Assembly (NCBI RefSeq): GCF_946482605.1
Contig: NZ_CAMLSE010000040.1
Coordinates: 1 to 64,000, forward strand
Source of the DNA: an uncultured Dyadobacter sp.
GTDB lineage: Bacteria; Bacteroidota; Bacteroidia; Cytophagales; Spirosomataceae
Reading direction: 5' to 3'
Length of the DNA: 64,000 bases
Below, piece by piece: positions 42,685 through 51,530 of this stretch. Each line of letters starts with the position of its first letter. The stretch's first letter is position 1. The notes under the pieces were generated by a model that was not told the DNA's origin, did no database searches, and saw only the letters and a program-made list of their open reading frames with translations. Position numbers and translations under genes: made by a program.

Positions 42685-44637
42685 ATGATCGCGATTACCA
42701 ACCTCAGCTACTTCCTGGGCGACCGTGCATTGTACGACAGCGCCTCCCTACATATTAAACCAAAACAAAAGATCGGACTCATCGGGCTAAATGGTACCGG
42801 TAAGTCGACCTTGTTGCGTATGATCAACGGAGAATTTCAGCCCGACGGCGGAAATATCTCCAAAGCCGGCGATTGTACCATCGGGTTCCTCAACCAGGAT
42901 CTGCTTTCCTATCAAAGTGACGATTCCATTCTGTCGGTGGCCATGCAGGCTTTCGAAAGGCAAAATCTGTTGCAGGTTCAGATGGACAAGATCCTGCACG
43001 ACATGGAGCATAACTATACGGATGCGCTCGTGGACAAGCTCGCGCGTGTACAGGAAGAGTTTGAAGCATTAGACGGATACACGGTTCAATCCAAAGCGGA
43101 AGCCATTCTGGAAGGTCTGGGTTTTGTAACGGACGATCTGCACCGGCCTTTGAGGCTATTTTCCGGAGGGTGGCGGATGCGTGTAATGCTGGCCAAGCTG
43201 CTTTTGCAGAAACCGTCGCTGCTGATGCTCGATGAGCCTACCAACCACCTGGACCTTCCGTCCATTCAATGGGTGGAAAAATATGTACAAAGCTACGAAG
43301 GTGCGGTGATCGTGGTGTCCCACGACCGCCAGTTCCTGGATAATACCATTGATACAACGGTAGAAGTTTCGGGCGGAAAGCTCAATTACTACGCCGGAAA
43401 TTACTCCTATTACCTGGAAGAGAAATCGCTTCGCAACGACATTCAACGCGGGGCGTATGAAAACCAGCAAGCCAAAATCCGGCAGACCGAACGTTTTATC
43501 GAGCGGTTCAAGGCTAAGGCCACCAAATCACGCCAGGTACAAAGCAGGGTGAAGGCTTTGGATCGAATGGAGGTCGTGGATCAGGTCTTGGACGAGAATG
43601 CAAAAGTGCATTTCCGCTTCCAATTTACCACCCAACCCGGTCGGCATGTGTTTCAACTCGAAGATGCTTCCAAGGCTTACGGTGAAAAAGTCATTCTGGA
43701 CAGCACCAATATCAGCATGGAGCGGGGCGACAAGATTGCGCTCATCGGGGCCAACGGTCGCGGTAAATCGACGGTATTGCGTGTCGTAGCGGGGACAGAG
43801 CCCATCGAAGGCAAAAGAAGGCTCGGACACAACGTATCGTTCACATTCTACGCCCAGCACCAGCTCGAATCCCTGAACATTCAGCATAACCTGATCGAAG
43901 AATTGAAATATGCCAACCCTACCAAAACGGAAACCGAACTGAGGACTGTGCTCGGTTGCTTTCTTTTCACGGGGGACGATGTATTTAAAAAAATCAAGGT
44001 GCTTTCGGGAGGTGAAAAGTCGCGGGTCGCATTGGCGAAAGTGTTGCTTTCACAGGCCAACTTCCTGCTGCTCGATGAGCCGACGAACCACCTGGACATG
44101 CAATCGGTAAACATCCTGATCCAGGCATTACAGCAATACGAAGGCAGCTACATCGTGGTTTCACACGACCGGTATTTCGTCGAAAACATCGCGAATAAGA
44201 TCTGGTACATCGAAGATCATGAGATCAAGGAATATCCCGGAACTTATGAAGAATACGAAATCTGGGTGGAGGAAAGAGGCTTGCAGTCGGCTGTGAGTGA
44301 TAAAGCGGTCGTCAGCAGCGCACCGCCGCAAAAGAATGCACAGCCTGCAAACAATGCGAATTCCGGGAAGAACAATGGCAAAGTTACATCTAACGAAGAT
44401 GCCCAAAAGCTCAAAAAAGCCCGGAAACTGATCGAAGAACTGGAAGATACGATCAACAACCTGGAAATCAGGAAGACAGAAACGGAAGGCAAACTGGCCG
44501 ATCCCAAAATATATAACGATTCGGTTGCATTGGCCGAAATGAACCGCTTTTATGCCGACGTCAAGCAAAAACTCGAGCAAAGGACGGAAGACTGGGAAAA
44601 TTTGATGCTGGAAGTGGAAGAGCTTTCAGGAAAATAA
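42685..44637 (+). CDS. ABC-F family ATPase
   Basis: ABC-F proteins are soluble twin-ATPase translation factors that act on the ribosome or protect it from antibiotics. The 650 residues hold two ABC domains: GLNGTGKSTLL, FSGGWRMRVMLAKLLL, MLDEPTNHLDL, and the second GANGRGKSTVL, LSGGEKSRVALAKVLL, LLDEPTNHLDM. Between them is the linker (YENQQAKIRQTERFIERFKAKATKSRQVQSRVKALDRMEVV). After residue 560 comes a lysine-rich region and a C-terminal coiled coil (KLKKARKLIEELEDTINNLEIRKTETEGKL), resembling the Uup/ribosome-splitting group. Whether it confers resistance is not predictable from sequence. Confidence 0.94.
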   Translation: MIAITNLSYFLGDRALYDSASLHIKPKQKIGLIGLNGTGKSTLLRMINGEFQPDGGNISKAGDCTIGFLNQDLLSYQSDDSILSVAMQAFERQNLLQVQMDKILHDMEHNYTDALVDKLARVQEEFEALDGYTVQSKAEAILEGLGFVTDDLHRPLRLFSGGWRMRVMLAKLLLQKPSLLMLDEPTNHLDLPSIQWVEKYVQSYEGAVIVVSHDRQFLDNTIDTTVEVSGGKLNYYAGNYSYYLEEKSLRNDIQRGAYENQQAKIRQTERFIERFKAKATKSRQVQSRVKALDRMEVVDQVLDENAKVHFRFQFTTQPGRHVFQLEDASKAYGEKVILDSTNISMERGDKIALIGANGRGKSTVLRVVAGTEPIEGKRRLGHNVSFTFYAQHQLESLNIQHNLIEELKYANPTKTETELRTVLGCFLFTGDDVFKKIKVLSGGEKSRVALAKVLLSQANFLLLDEPTNHLDMQSVNILIQALQQYEGSYIVVSHDRYFVENIANKIWYIEDHEIKEYPGTYEEYEIWVEERGLQSAVSDKAVVSSAPPQKNAQPANNANSGKNNGKVTSNEDAQKLKKARKLIEELEDTINNLEIRKTETEGKLADPKIYNDSVALAEMNRFYADVKQKLEQRTEDWENLMLEVEELSGK

Positions 44638-44648
44638 TCAGAATTTGG

Positions 44649-44674
44649 AAGGGAGCTGAATGGCTCCCTTTTTA
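44649..44674 (+). terminator. terminator after the ABC-F gene
   Basis: AAGGGAGC pairs with GCTCCCTT around TGAATG, followed by a T-run. Confidence 0.7.
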
Positions 44675-44675
44675 A

Positions 44676-45263
44676 TTAACCTTCTCGAATTAATCCTTCG
44701 GTTTGCCCGTAAATATCGGCCATTCTTATTGAGAAGCCGATACGCCCAATTTCGATACTTCCTTCGATCTCGTAGGCTGTGGAAGCAAGATACCAGACGT
44801 CATCCTCGCCTTTCCTGTAAACATCGGCACCAATCTTCTGCGAATCGATCAAAACGTACTCCATGAGCGTTTTTATGCTGCGGTACAAATGAAATTTCTC
44901 CCCCCTGTCATACGCAACCGTACTCGGCGAAAGCACCTCAAAAATTACAGACGGATTCAATAGTGTGTCAGACTTTTGATCGAGGAATTCAAGTTTGCCG
45001 CATGCTATCAATAGATCCGGATAAGTGTATAAAGTATTTTCAGGAATATGTATACGCATGTCTCGGGAAAAGCTCTGACACGATTTCCCACGTAGTGCTA
45101 TGTAAATTTCTCCTGCTAGATTTTCGGTAATCCGGTTATGATTTCGCCCAGCTCCCGCCATCGCGAAAATCTCCCCCCGATAGTACTCGTTCTTGTACTC
45201 CGCTTCGCGTTCCAATTCCAGATATTCCTGTTCTGAATACATCTTGATCGCCTGAGCTGTCAT
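44676..45263 (-). CDS. Uma2 family (DUF820) restriction-endonuclease-like protein
   Basis: The 195-residue protein has the Uma2 fold of the PD-(D/E)xK superfamily: KNEYYRGEIFAMAGAGRNHNRITENLAGEIY, YTYPDLLIACGKLEF and VIFEVLSPSTVAYDRGEKFHLYRSIKTLMEYVLIDS. The PDLL and FEVLSPST..RGEK segments hold the nuclease-like acidic and basic residues. These genes are numerous and mostly unassociated with systems in many genomes; cellular role unknown. It is convergent with the ABC-F gene and ends just past its terminator. Confidence 0.88.
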   Translation of the reverse strand: MTAQAIKMYSEQEYLELEREAEYKNEYYRGEIFAMAGAGRNHNRITENLAGEIYIALRGKSCQSFSRDMRIHIPENTLYTYPDLLIACGKLEFLDQKSDTLLNPSVIFEVLSPSTVAYDRGEKFHLYRSIKTLMEYVLIDSQKIGADVYRKGEDDVWYLASTAYEIEGSIEIGRIGFSIRMADIYGQTEGLIREG

Positions 45264-45358
45264 GGTTTCTAATCAAAAATAGTTAATTATGTTCAAATCA
45301 CATTTTGTTAACTATACGTACCTTACATTAAAAAGTAACGTTACATCCTTAAATTTCC

Positions 45359-46642
45359 ATGATGCGTTTAGTACTTCTGATAAGCCTGTTTCTGTGTTAT
45401 TCACTTGCCCACGCGCAGCCGCAGGGTCTTCGTCTGGAAGACTATATCTATAATGAAAAAATTAAAACGGTACTGCTTTATCCGGCCATTGACGAGCCTG
45501 ATAATCCAAGACGACTCCTTACACCGGCGATCAGCCCGCTAAATAGTCCTGCGCCTCTGGTACTGGAATTCGACGATCTTTCCGGCCAGGCCGACGGCTT
45601 TCGGGCAAAAATCATTCATTGCAATGCCGATTGGACCAAGTCCAATCTGAACGACATTGAATTCACCTACGAATTCAACGAATATCCCATCAATACTTAC
45701 GACCAGTCATTCAGCACCAAAGTCCCGTATTTCCACTACCGGCTTGAACTTCCCAAATTGAAATTGCCCGGCAATTACGTCATCTATGTTTATTCCGACC
45801 GCGACCGCAAGCTCATGTTCAGCCGGCGGTTCATGCATTATCAGCCGCGTGTGAACATTACCGCGCAGGCACGTTTTTCTCAGGGTATCCAACAGCAGTT
45901 TTCCGATCAGCAGATCGATTTCTCTGTGGATTACAAGGGTTATCAGTTAAATGCGCCGCAATCTGACCTGAAAGTGGTGCTGCGTAAAAATTTCCGCTGG
46001 GACCAGACAAAATCCGGTTTCAAACCCACCAATGTCCGTCCCTTTGACCAGATACTGGAATACACCTTTTTCGACCTGGAAAATACATTCCCTGGCGGTA
46101 ACGAATTCAGGTATTTTGACAGCCGATCGCTGACAGGACGCGGGTATGGCATTACAGAAATAGAACGGTCCGATGATTTTACGAAACTGTTTCTCTTTCC
46201 CGACAAGTCCAGGGCTAACGGCGCATATATCCAGATAGATGATTTCAATGGCCAGTATATCGTGGATCAGCGTGAGTCCGGCCGTGGCAGCGTCGAAGCG
46301 GATTATACACCCGTACTTTTTACACTCAAGACCGAGGAAGACCCGGACGCCGTATATTATGTCAATGGGGCATTTAACCTATGGCAGCTTACCGACCGGA
46401 ATAAAATGACTTACAATCCGGACACGAAAGCTTATGAAGTGGAGATAGTTGTTAAGCAAGGAGTTATCAATTACGACTATACCGTCGTCAAAGGTAACCA
46501 GAAACCTGATGAGTCTTATGTGGAAGGGAATTATGCTACTACTGAAAATGACTACGACATATTGATCTATCATCGCCCACCGGCCAGCCGGGCCGACCTT
46601 CTCATCGGTTACCGTACCGTAGAATGGAATCGGCGGCGTTAA
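45359..46642 (+). CDS. exported DUF5103 family protein
   Basis: The 427-residue protein has a signal peptide (MMRLVLLISLFLCYSLAHAQ) and the DUF5103 beginning LEDYIYNEKIKTVLLYP, with ISPLNSPAPLVLEFDDLSGQ, IHCNADWTKSNLNDIEFTYEFN and a later E-set-like domain (YVNGAFNLWQLTDRNKMTYNPDTKAYEVEI). Proteins of this family are restricted to Bacteroidota as far as I know and have no proven function. The later part resembles a beta-sandwich of carbohydrate-active proteins (an FNLW element like those of CBM48). A second small gene starts 12 bases later on the same strand. Confidence 0.88.
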   Translation: MMRLVLLISLFLCYSLAHAQPQGLRLEDYIYNEKIKTVLLYPAIDEPDNPRRLLTPAISPLNSPAPLVLEFDDLSGQADGFRAKIIHCNADWTKSNLNDIEFTYEFNEYPINTYDQSFSTKVPYFHYRLELPKLKLPGNYVIYVYSDRDRKLMFSRRFMHYQPRVNITAQARFSQGIQQQFSDQQIDFSVDYKGYQLNAPQSDLKVVLRKNFRWDQTKSGFKPTNVRPFDQILEYTFFDLENTFPGGNEFRYFDSRSLTGRGYGITEIERSDDFTKLFLFPDKSRANGAYIQIDDFNGQYIVDQRESGRGSVEADYTPVLFTLKTEEDPDAVYYVNGAFNLWQLTDRNKMTYNPDTKAYEVEIVVKQGVINYDYTVVKGNQKPDESYVEGNYATTENDYDILIYHRPPASRADLLIGYRTVEWNRRR

Positions 46643-46654
46643 ACACTCAACGTA

Positions 46655-47050
46655 ATGAAATCATCGCCCGATAGCATCTACCTCACATCGAATATCTCGA
46701 TCACCAATAATGAGGAATACATAATTGATTGCCTGGTTGATCGCGATGAAATGCCTTCTAATTTTGAAACCAGCCATGTGATCAGTTTTTATGTCAAAAC
46801 AGACCTGTATCTCGTGTTGTATTTCCCGCAACTGGAAGATCGCGGCTTCCAGATGTATGTAGTGGAAGACTTTTCGCAGCACATCGACGACCTGGTATTC
46901 CTGCGGGAAATGTTTATGCAGCTGATCAATGAAGGGCACAATCCCGAGATTTTAAAGAAGGCGCATTACAAGGTAGATTCGATCCTGCACATGGCCAAAA
47001 CGCTGCGGGCAGTGATACATCGGGATGCGCCCGATTATTCCGAAGATTAG
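46655..47050 (+). CDS. hypothetical protein downstream of DUF5103
   Basis: This 131-residue soluble protein has no signal peptide or membrane segment. It has a predicted alternating beta core (SFYVKTDLYLVLYFPQ, RGFQMYVVEDF) and a helical C-terminal part (DLVFLREMFMQLINEGHNPEILKKAHYKVDSILHMAKTL). I do not recognise a family. Translation probably follows DUF5103 (12-base gap), and a strong terminator follows, so the two make a small operon. Confidence 0.8.
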   Translation: MKSSPDSIYLTSNISITNNEEYIIDCLVDRDEMPSNFETSHVISFYVKTDLYLVLYFPQLEDRGFQMYVVEDFSQHIDDLVFLREMFMQLINEGHNPEILKKAHYKVDSILHMAKTLRAVIHRDAPDYSED

Positions 47051-47054
47051 CTCC

Positions 47055-47092
47055 AAAACAAAACGAGCGGCTCTCGCCGCTCGTTTTGTTTT
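47055..47092. terminator. bidirectional terminator, perfect 17-base-pair stem
   Basis: AAAACAAAACGAGCGGC pairs perfectly with GCCGCTCGTTTTGTTTT around TCTC, between the convergent hypothetical gene and ychF. Confidence 0.9.
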
Positions 47093-47107
47093 AAATAACC
47101 CACTGGA

Positions 47108-48208
47108 TCAGACATTGAAACGGAAATGCATGATATCCCCATCCGCCACAACATATTCCTTTCCTTCGACAGCCATCTTGCCTACTTCCTTCACACCTGC
47201 CTCTGTCTTATACAGTTCGTAATCCGCGATCTTAATCACCTCGGCACGTATAAATCCCTTTTCGAAATCACTATGTATCACACCAGCCGCCTGCGGTGCT
47301 TTCCATCCTTTCACGATCGTCCAGGCACGGACTTCCTTCACGCCTGCCGTGAAATAGGTAATGAGGTTCAACAGCGCATAGGACGCTTTGATCAATTTGC
47401 TCAATCCAGACTCCTGTAATCCATATTCGCTCAGGAACATTTCATGCTCTTCCGGGTCTTCGATCTCGGAGATTTGAGACTCGATCGCGGCACAAAGCAC
47501 GATTACGTCTGCACCTTCATGCTTTACAGCCTCCCTCAGCTTCTCCGAATATTCATTTCCCGTCAGCATGGAACCTTCATCCACATTTGCAACATACAAA
47601 ACAGGCTTGGCAGTAAGCAATTGCAGGTCTCCTATCACCGACTCCTTCGTCTCGTCGTCAATTTCAAGGCTTCGCGCATTCTTCCCTTCTTCCAGCGTTG
47701 TTTTATATTTTTTCAGCCATTCGAGTTCTACTTTGGCTTTGGCATCGCCTGCGCGAGCGCCTTTTTCCGTCTTCTGAATCTTCTTCTCGATCGATTCAAG
47801 ATCTTTCAGTTGCAATTCAGCGTCGATGATCTCCTTATCAAAAACAGGATCGACGCGTCCTTCCACGTGCACCACATTATCATCAGCAAAGCACCGCACC
47901 ACATGCACGATGGCATCCACTTCACGGATATTGGCCAAAAACTTATTTCCCAAACCGGCCCCCTGACTTGCGCCTTTTACCAAACCCGCAATGTCCACAA
48001 ACTCGATAATCGTCGGGATTACCTTTTGCGGGCTCACCAGTTTTGTAAGTGTGTCCAGCCGCTCATCCGGAACGGTCACTACCCCAACGTTGGGTTCTAT
48101 GGTACAGAAAGGATAATTGGCGGCCTCGGCTTTGCCGGTTGAAATGGCATTAAAAAGGGTGGATTTCCCAACATTCGGCAATCCCACAATCCCACATTGA
48201 AGACTCAT
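47108..48208 (-). CDS. ychF: redox-regulated ATPase YchF (OLA1)
   Basis: YchF is an Obg-related, ribosome-associated protein that prefers ATP to GTP. The 366 residues begin [23 protein letters not shown] (G1), then the [13 protein letters not shown] and [20 protein letters not shown] switch regions, a coiled-coil insert ([29 protein letters not shown]) and the C-terminal TGS domain ([27 protein letters not shown]). YVANVDE stands where GTPases have NKxD, in line with ATP preference. The ATG at 48208 is chosen by family; upstream in-frame residues are not family-like. A -7 element lies 81 bases upstream. Confidence 0.96.
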   Translation of the reverse strand: MSLQCGIVGLPNVGKSTLFNAISTGKAEAANYPFCTIEPNVGVVTVPDERLDTLTKLVSPQKVIPTIIEFVDIAGLVKGASQGAGLGNKFLANIREVDAIVHVVRCFADDNVVHVEGRVDPVFDKEIIDAELQLKDLESIEKKIQKTEKGARAGDAKAKVELEWLKKYKTTLEEGKNARSLEIDDETKESVIGDLQLLTAKPVLYVANVDEGSMLTGNEYSEKLREAVKHEGADVIVLCAAIESQISEIEDPEEHEMFLSEYGLQESGLSKLIKASYALLNLITYFTAGVKEVRAWTIVKGWKAPQAAGVIHSDFEKGFIRAEVIKIADYELYKTEAGVKEVGKMAVEGKEYVVADGDIMHFRFNV

Positions 48209-48289
48209 ATATAAAAGGTAAGCATTGAAGGGCAGCACATTCGTGACGTTTGACGCAAAGAATGCCCGCCTGCTGAATAATAATTTTGG

Positions 48290-48297
48290 CAAAATTA
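48290..48297 (-). promoter_or_regulatory. candidate -7 element of ychF
   Basis: CAAAATTA on the plus strand reads TAATTTTG on the minus strand. No TTG at the expected spacing (a TGG is present). Confidence 0.4.
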
Positions 48298-48320
48298 CTA
48301 TTTAGCGGGTACAAAAACCA

Positions 48321-48354
48321 AAAGCCTTCGTAATCAATTGCGAAGGCTTCTTTT
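48321..48354 (-). terminator. terminator of the PUR-family gene
   Basis: AAGCCTTCG (48322-48330) pairs with CGAAGGCTT (48341-48349) around TAATCAATTG, with T-runs on both strands. Confidence 0.75.
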
Positions 48355-48369
48355 CATTATCTTAATTTC

Positions 48370-48690
48370 TTAATCCCACTTAAGGTCCGACTCTCCTACC
48401 ACATCCACCTCGTCCCCTTTGGATTCAAATTGTGAGAAGTCAACCTCTGGCATCAACTCTGTTTTCACGTGATCTACCGCTTCCTTCAGGGCATCCACGA
48501 ACTTATCAAAGTCTTCTTTGTACAAAAACATCTTATGTTTCTCGTACGTGAACCCGTCTCCCTGAGGATGACGACGGCTTTCTGTGATCGTAAGATAGTA
48601 ATCGTTAGATCGCGTAGAGCGAACATCGAAGAAGTAAGTCCGTTTTCCCGCCCTGACTCTTTTGGAGTAGATTTGCTCTCTGTCTTCCAC
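48370..48690 (-). CDS. PUR-family (DUF3276) nucleic-acid-binding protein
   Basis: The 106-residue protein has the single PUR repeat: IYSKRVRAGKRTYFFDVRSTRSNDYYLTITESRR, then MFLYKEDFDKFVDALKEAVDHV. PUR-alpha-like proteins in Bacteroidota and Borrelia bind single-stranded DNA or RNA; the acidic C-terminus (ESKGDEVDVVGES) is also typical. No ATG exists; the GTG at 48690, giving MEDREQIYSKRV, fits the family start, while a TTG at 48717 would add nine residues unlike the family. Its regulatory target is unknown. Confidence 0.88.
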   Translation of the reverse strand: MEDREQIYSKRVRAGKRTYFFDVRSTRSNDYYLTITESRRHPQGDGFTYEKHKMFLYKEDFDKFVDALKEAVDHVKTELMPEVDFSQFESKGDEVDVVGESDLKWD

Positions 48691-48956
48691 TATGTTTAGT
48701 TTTAAATAGGTTTCCAAACGCTAAAATATAAAGTTTATTGCTGCTAACAAAAAAACGCGGACATATTAGCGATTTGTTGATTTTTGGTTACAACTACCCT
48801 GTGCTACTTCCCTCAAATTAACTGCAACTTTTTCTGGTTTCTTAAGTTTTTTTACTAGTTTTGAAATTCGTGGGTTTTAAAATTCTTCTGAATTACCAAA
48901 GAAAGATATGATATAAGGGACTTTTACCTTATTATGTTTCACCAAAATCCAGAGAT

Positions 48957-49409
48957 ATGACTTATCGTCGGATCCTGATTCTCACCATATTAGCGCTTGC
49001 TGCGCTGCCCGAAGCATTTGCTCAGGTTAAACTAGGCAAAACGGAAACAGGAAACGCCTCCTACTATTCGGCGCGATTCCACGGCAGGAAAACCTCATTC
49101 GGGGAAGTACATAAAAGCAGTGAACTGCTGGCCGCCCATAGGAGCTATCCGCTCAATACCATGCTCGAAGTGACGAATCTGGAAAACGACGAAAAAGTGA
49201 TCGTGAGAGTCAACGACCGGGGTCCGTTTTCTAGGAACCGCGTAATTGATCTGAGCAAGGAAGCCGCCCGCCTGCTAGGCATTCTGGCCAAAGGGGTTGC
49301 TAATGTCTCTGTCAGGGTAGTCGGAATGGAGGGAATGGTATTGTTGTCACCCCACGAAGAAATAGATCCCAAATCGGGCAAAGTCATTTCCATGAGAAGT
49401 AAGCCTTGA
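48957..49409 (+). CDS. rlpA: RlpA-like septal ring lytic transglycosylase
   Basis: The 150-residue exported protein (signal peptide to about residue 22, LPEAFAQ) is almost entirely the RlpA double-psi beta barrel: GNASYYSARFHGRKTSFGE with the active-site region, AAHRSYPLNTMLEVTNLENDEKVIVRVNDRGPFSRNRVIDLSKEAARLLG. RlpA cleaves glycan strands lacking stem peptides in Pseudomonas; related barrels may be inactive. No SPOR domain is present, so septal targeting is not evident. A -7 match (TAGTTTTG, 48856-48863) lies about 95 bases upstream. A DUF58 gene begins seven bases after its stop. Confidence 0.9.
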   Translation: MTYRRILILTILALAALPEAFAQVKLGKTETGNASYYSARFHGRKTSFGEVHKSSELLAAHRSYPLNTMLEVTNLENDEKVIVRVNDRGPFSRNRVIDLSKEAARLLGILAKGVANVSVRVVGMEGMVLLSPHEEIDPKSGKVISMRSKP

Positions 49410-49416
49410 TGCTGCT

Positions 49417-50331
49417 ATGAGTGTCCGCCAACTGGATCTGGCGAAAGTCAGAGAATTCGGAAACCTGGAATTTCTTGCAAAACAGTTGGTCGAAGGTTTT
49501 ATCACCGGTCTTCACAAATCTCCTTTTCACGGCTTTTCTGTCGAATTCGCCGAGCATCAGCTTTATAATACCGGGGAGTCTACCCGTAATATCGATTGGA
49601 AGGTTTTTGCCAAAACGGATCGCCTGTACGTCAAGCGGTATGAGGAAGAAACCAACCTGCGCTGTCACATTCTCCTTGACACTTCCTCTTCCATGTATTA
49701 CCCGGAAGAGAATTATGGCAAAATGACATTCAGTGTAATGGCAGCTGCAAGCCTTACTTACCTGCTGCAACGCCAAAAAGACGCAGTCAGCCTGTGTACA
49801 TTTTCCGAGCAGGTGGAAATACAAACACCCGCCAAATCGACTCCGTCGCATGTGCATAAAATCATGCTCGAATTGGAACACCAGTTGCAGACCAAACGTC
49901 CGCTGCTGAGAACCTCCGTGGCAGAAGTCCTGCATCAAATCGCTGAAAAAATTCATAAGCGCTCGCTGGTCGTCATTTTCAGTGATATGTTCGATAATCT
50001 GGAAAATGCCGACAAGATATTTTCCGCATTACAGCATTTAAGGCATAACCTGCACGAAGTATTGCTTTTCCACGTCACCGACCGGAAAACGGAGGAGAAT
50101 TTCGCGTTCGAAAACCGTCCGTACGAGTTCATTGACCTTGAAACGGGTGACAAGATCAAGGTGCAACCCGACCAGGTCCGCGAGTCCTACCAGCAGTTTG
50201 TGGGTGATTTCTATCAGAAGCTCAAACTGAAATGCGGACAATACAAGATCGATTTCATTGAAGCTGACATTGCCAAAGGTTTCGACCCGGTACTGCTGGC
50301 CTATTTAGTGAAACACTCCAAAATGAGGTGA
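49417..50331 (+). CDS. DUF58 family protein with a von Willebrand A-like domain
   Basis: The 304 residues show the DUF58 start (FHGFSVEFAEHQLYNTGESTRNIDWKVFAKTDRLYVKRYEEETNLRCHILLDTSSSMYY), where DTSSSM is a MIDAS-like metal motif (DxSxS). DUF58 genes usually sit beside a MoxR AAA+ ATPase and VWA proteins in a chaperone-like system for envelope or metal-dependent maturation. No moxR is within the window, so the partner lies elsewhere. It follows rlpA by seven bases, and a lipoprotein gene begins 53 bases later on the same strand. Confidence 0.9.
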   Translation: MSVRQLDLAKVREFGNLEFLAKQLVEGFITGLHKSPFHGFSVEFAEHQLYNTGESTRNIDWKVFAKTDRLYVKRYEEETNLRCHILLDTSSSMYYPEENYGKMTFSVMAAASLTYLLQRQKDAVSLCTFSEQVEIQTPAKSTPSHVHKIMLELEHQLQTKRPLLRTSVAEVLHQIAEKIHKRSLVVIFSDMFDNLENADKIFSALQHLRHNLHEVLLFHVTDRKTEENFAFENRPYEFIDLETGDKIKVQPDQVRESYQQFVGDFYQKLKLKCGQYKIDFIEADIAKGFDPVLLAYLVKHSKMR

Positions 50332-50384
50332 ATTTTTCGGAGATTTGATGTCAGAACCTCTATCACGCTGCACATCACATTTTC

Positions 50385-51530
50385 ATGAAAACGCGCCTCT
50401 ACGCAATAATCTATATTTTATCGGCCATCCTGATGATCGCAGGGTGTAAGTCTGCCGAGAAATCCCTCAAGAAAGGCGACTATGACGATTCGGTTCTCCG
50501 GGCCGCAGAAAAGCTAAAGGGCAATGCTTCCCACAGTTCGTCGATAGAAACCCTGAAACAGGCCTACCCGCTCGCTTTGGCGCAGCATCTCGATGAAATT
50601 AAAAAACAGCAGGCATCTGAGGACATTTTAAAATGGGAACCACAACTCGATTCTTATAGTCGCTTAAACAGACTTTACAAAGCCGTTTCTGAATGCAACT
50701 GTTCTAACATAGTTACTGCCCAGAACTTTGAAAAGGAGGAAAAAATAGCACGGCATAATGCTGCAAATGTCCGGTACAAAGAAGGTCAAAAGCTGCTGTC
50801 TGTTGGTGACAGGGAAAATGCAAGGAAAGCCTACGAGCATTTTGAGAAGGTAAATGCATTAATACCCGACTTCACCGACGTACAAAAAAAGCTGGACCTT
50901 GCCTACGAACTGGCCTCTTTCAAAGTGGTGGTAGAACAGGTGCTGGTCACTTCGAAAACGTATCGGCTCAGCAATGAATATTTTCAAGACCGGGTTAACG
51001 AATATCTGCAAACTAACAAACGGCTGAATAAATTTGTCCGGTTCTACATGCCTGACGAAGCCGCGGAGATCAAACTTCGACCAGACCATATTATTACCCT
51101 GCAATTCGACGATTTCGTAGTGGGACAAACCCTGCTTGAAAAAAACACTGAAACCTTCACCAGTAAGGACAGTGTCAAAGTGGGCGAGAAATTTGTCGGC
51201 AGATCGAAGATCCCCGTATATGCAAAAGTTACTGCCAAGCTGACGCTGAACCGTAAAACCGTGCGTTCGGCAGGCCTGCTCGATATGCAGATCAGAGATT
51301 TCAGAACCAGGCAAATCGTTAATCAGGAGAAATTCCATGGAGAATACAACTGGACCTGCGAATGGGCGCATTTCAATGGCGATGAGCGGGCATTAAGCAC
51401 CTCACAGCTCCGGCAATGCAAAAGCCAGGAGCTACTTCCTCCCGACCCTCAGCAACTTTTTGTTGAGTTCAGCAAGCCGATTTATGAACGGCTCACCAGC
51501 AAATTGCAAACATTCTACGCCAGGTACTAG
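50385..51530 (+). CDS. lipoprotein with a helical repeat region, function unknown
   Basis: The 381-residue protein has a lipoprotein signal (ILMIAGCKSAEKSLKKGDYDDSV, acylated C21). The N-terminal 180 residues are helical and TPR-like (SLKKGDYDDSVLRAAEKL, ENARKAYEHFEKVNALIPDFTDVQKKLDLAYELA), as in proteins that scaffold periplasmic or outer-membrane complexes. The later half is beta-rich (KVTAKLTLNRKTVRSAGLLDMQIRDF). I do not know the family. It overlaps the stop of convergent radA by four bases. Confidence 0.82.
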   Translation: MKTRLYAIIYILSAILMIAGCKSAEKSLKKGDYDDSVLRAAEKLKGNASHSSSIETLKQAYPLALAQHLDEIKKQQASEDILKWEPQLDSYSRLNRLYKAVSECNCSNIVTAQNFEKEEKIARHNAANVRYKEGQKLLSVGDRENARKAYEHFEKVNALIPDFTDVQKKLDLAYELASFKVVVEQVLVTSKTYRLSNEYFQDRVNEYLQTNKRLNKFVRFYMPDEAAEIKLRPDHIITLQFDDFVVGQTLLEKNTETFTSKDSVKVGEKFVGRSKIPVYAKVTAKLTLNRKTVRSAGLLDMQIRDFRTRQIVNQEKFHGEYNWTCEWAHFNGDERALSTSQLRQCKSQELLPPDPQQLFVEFSKPIYERLTSKLQTFYARY

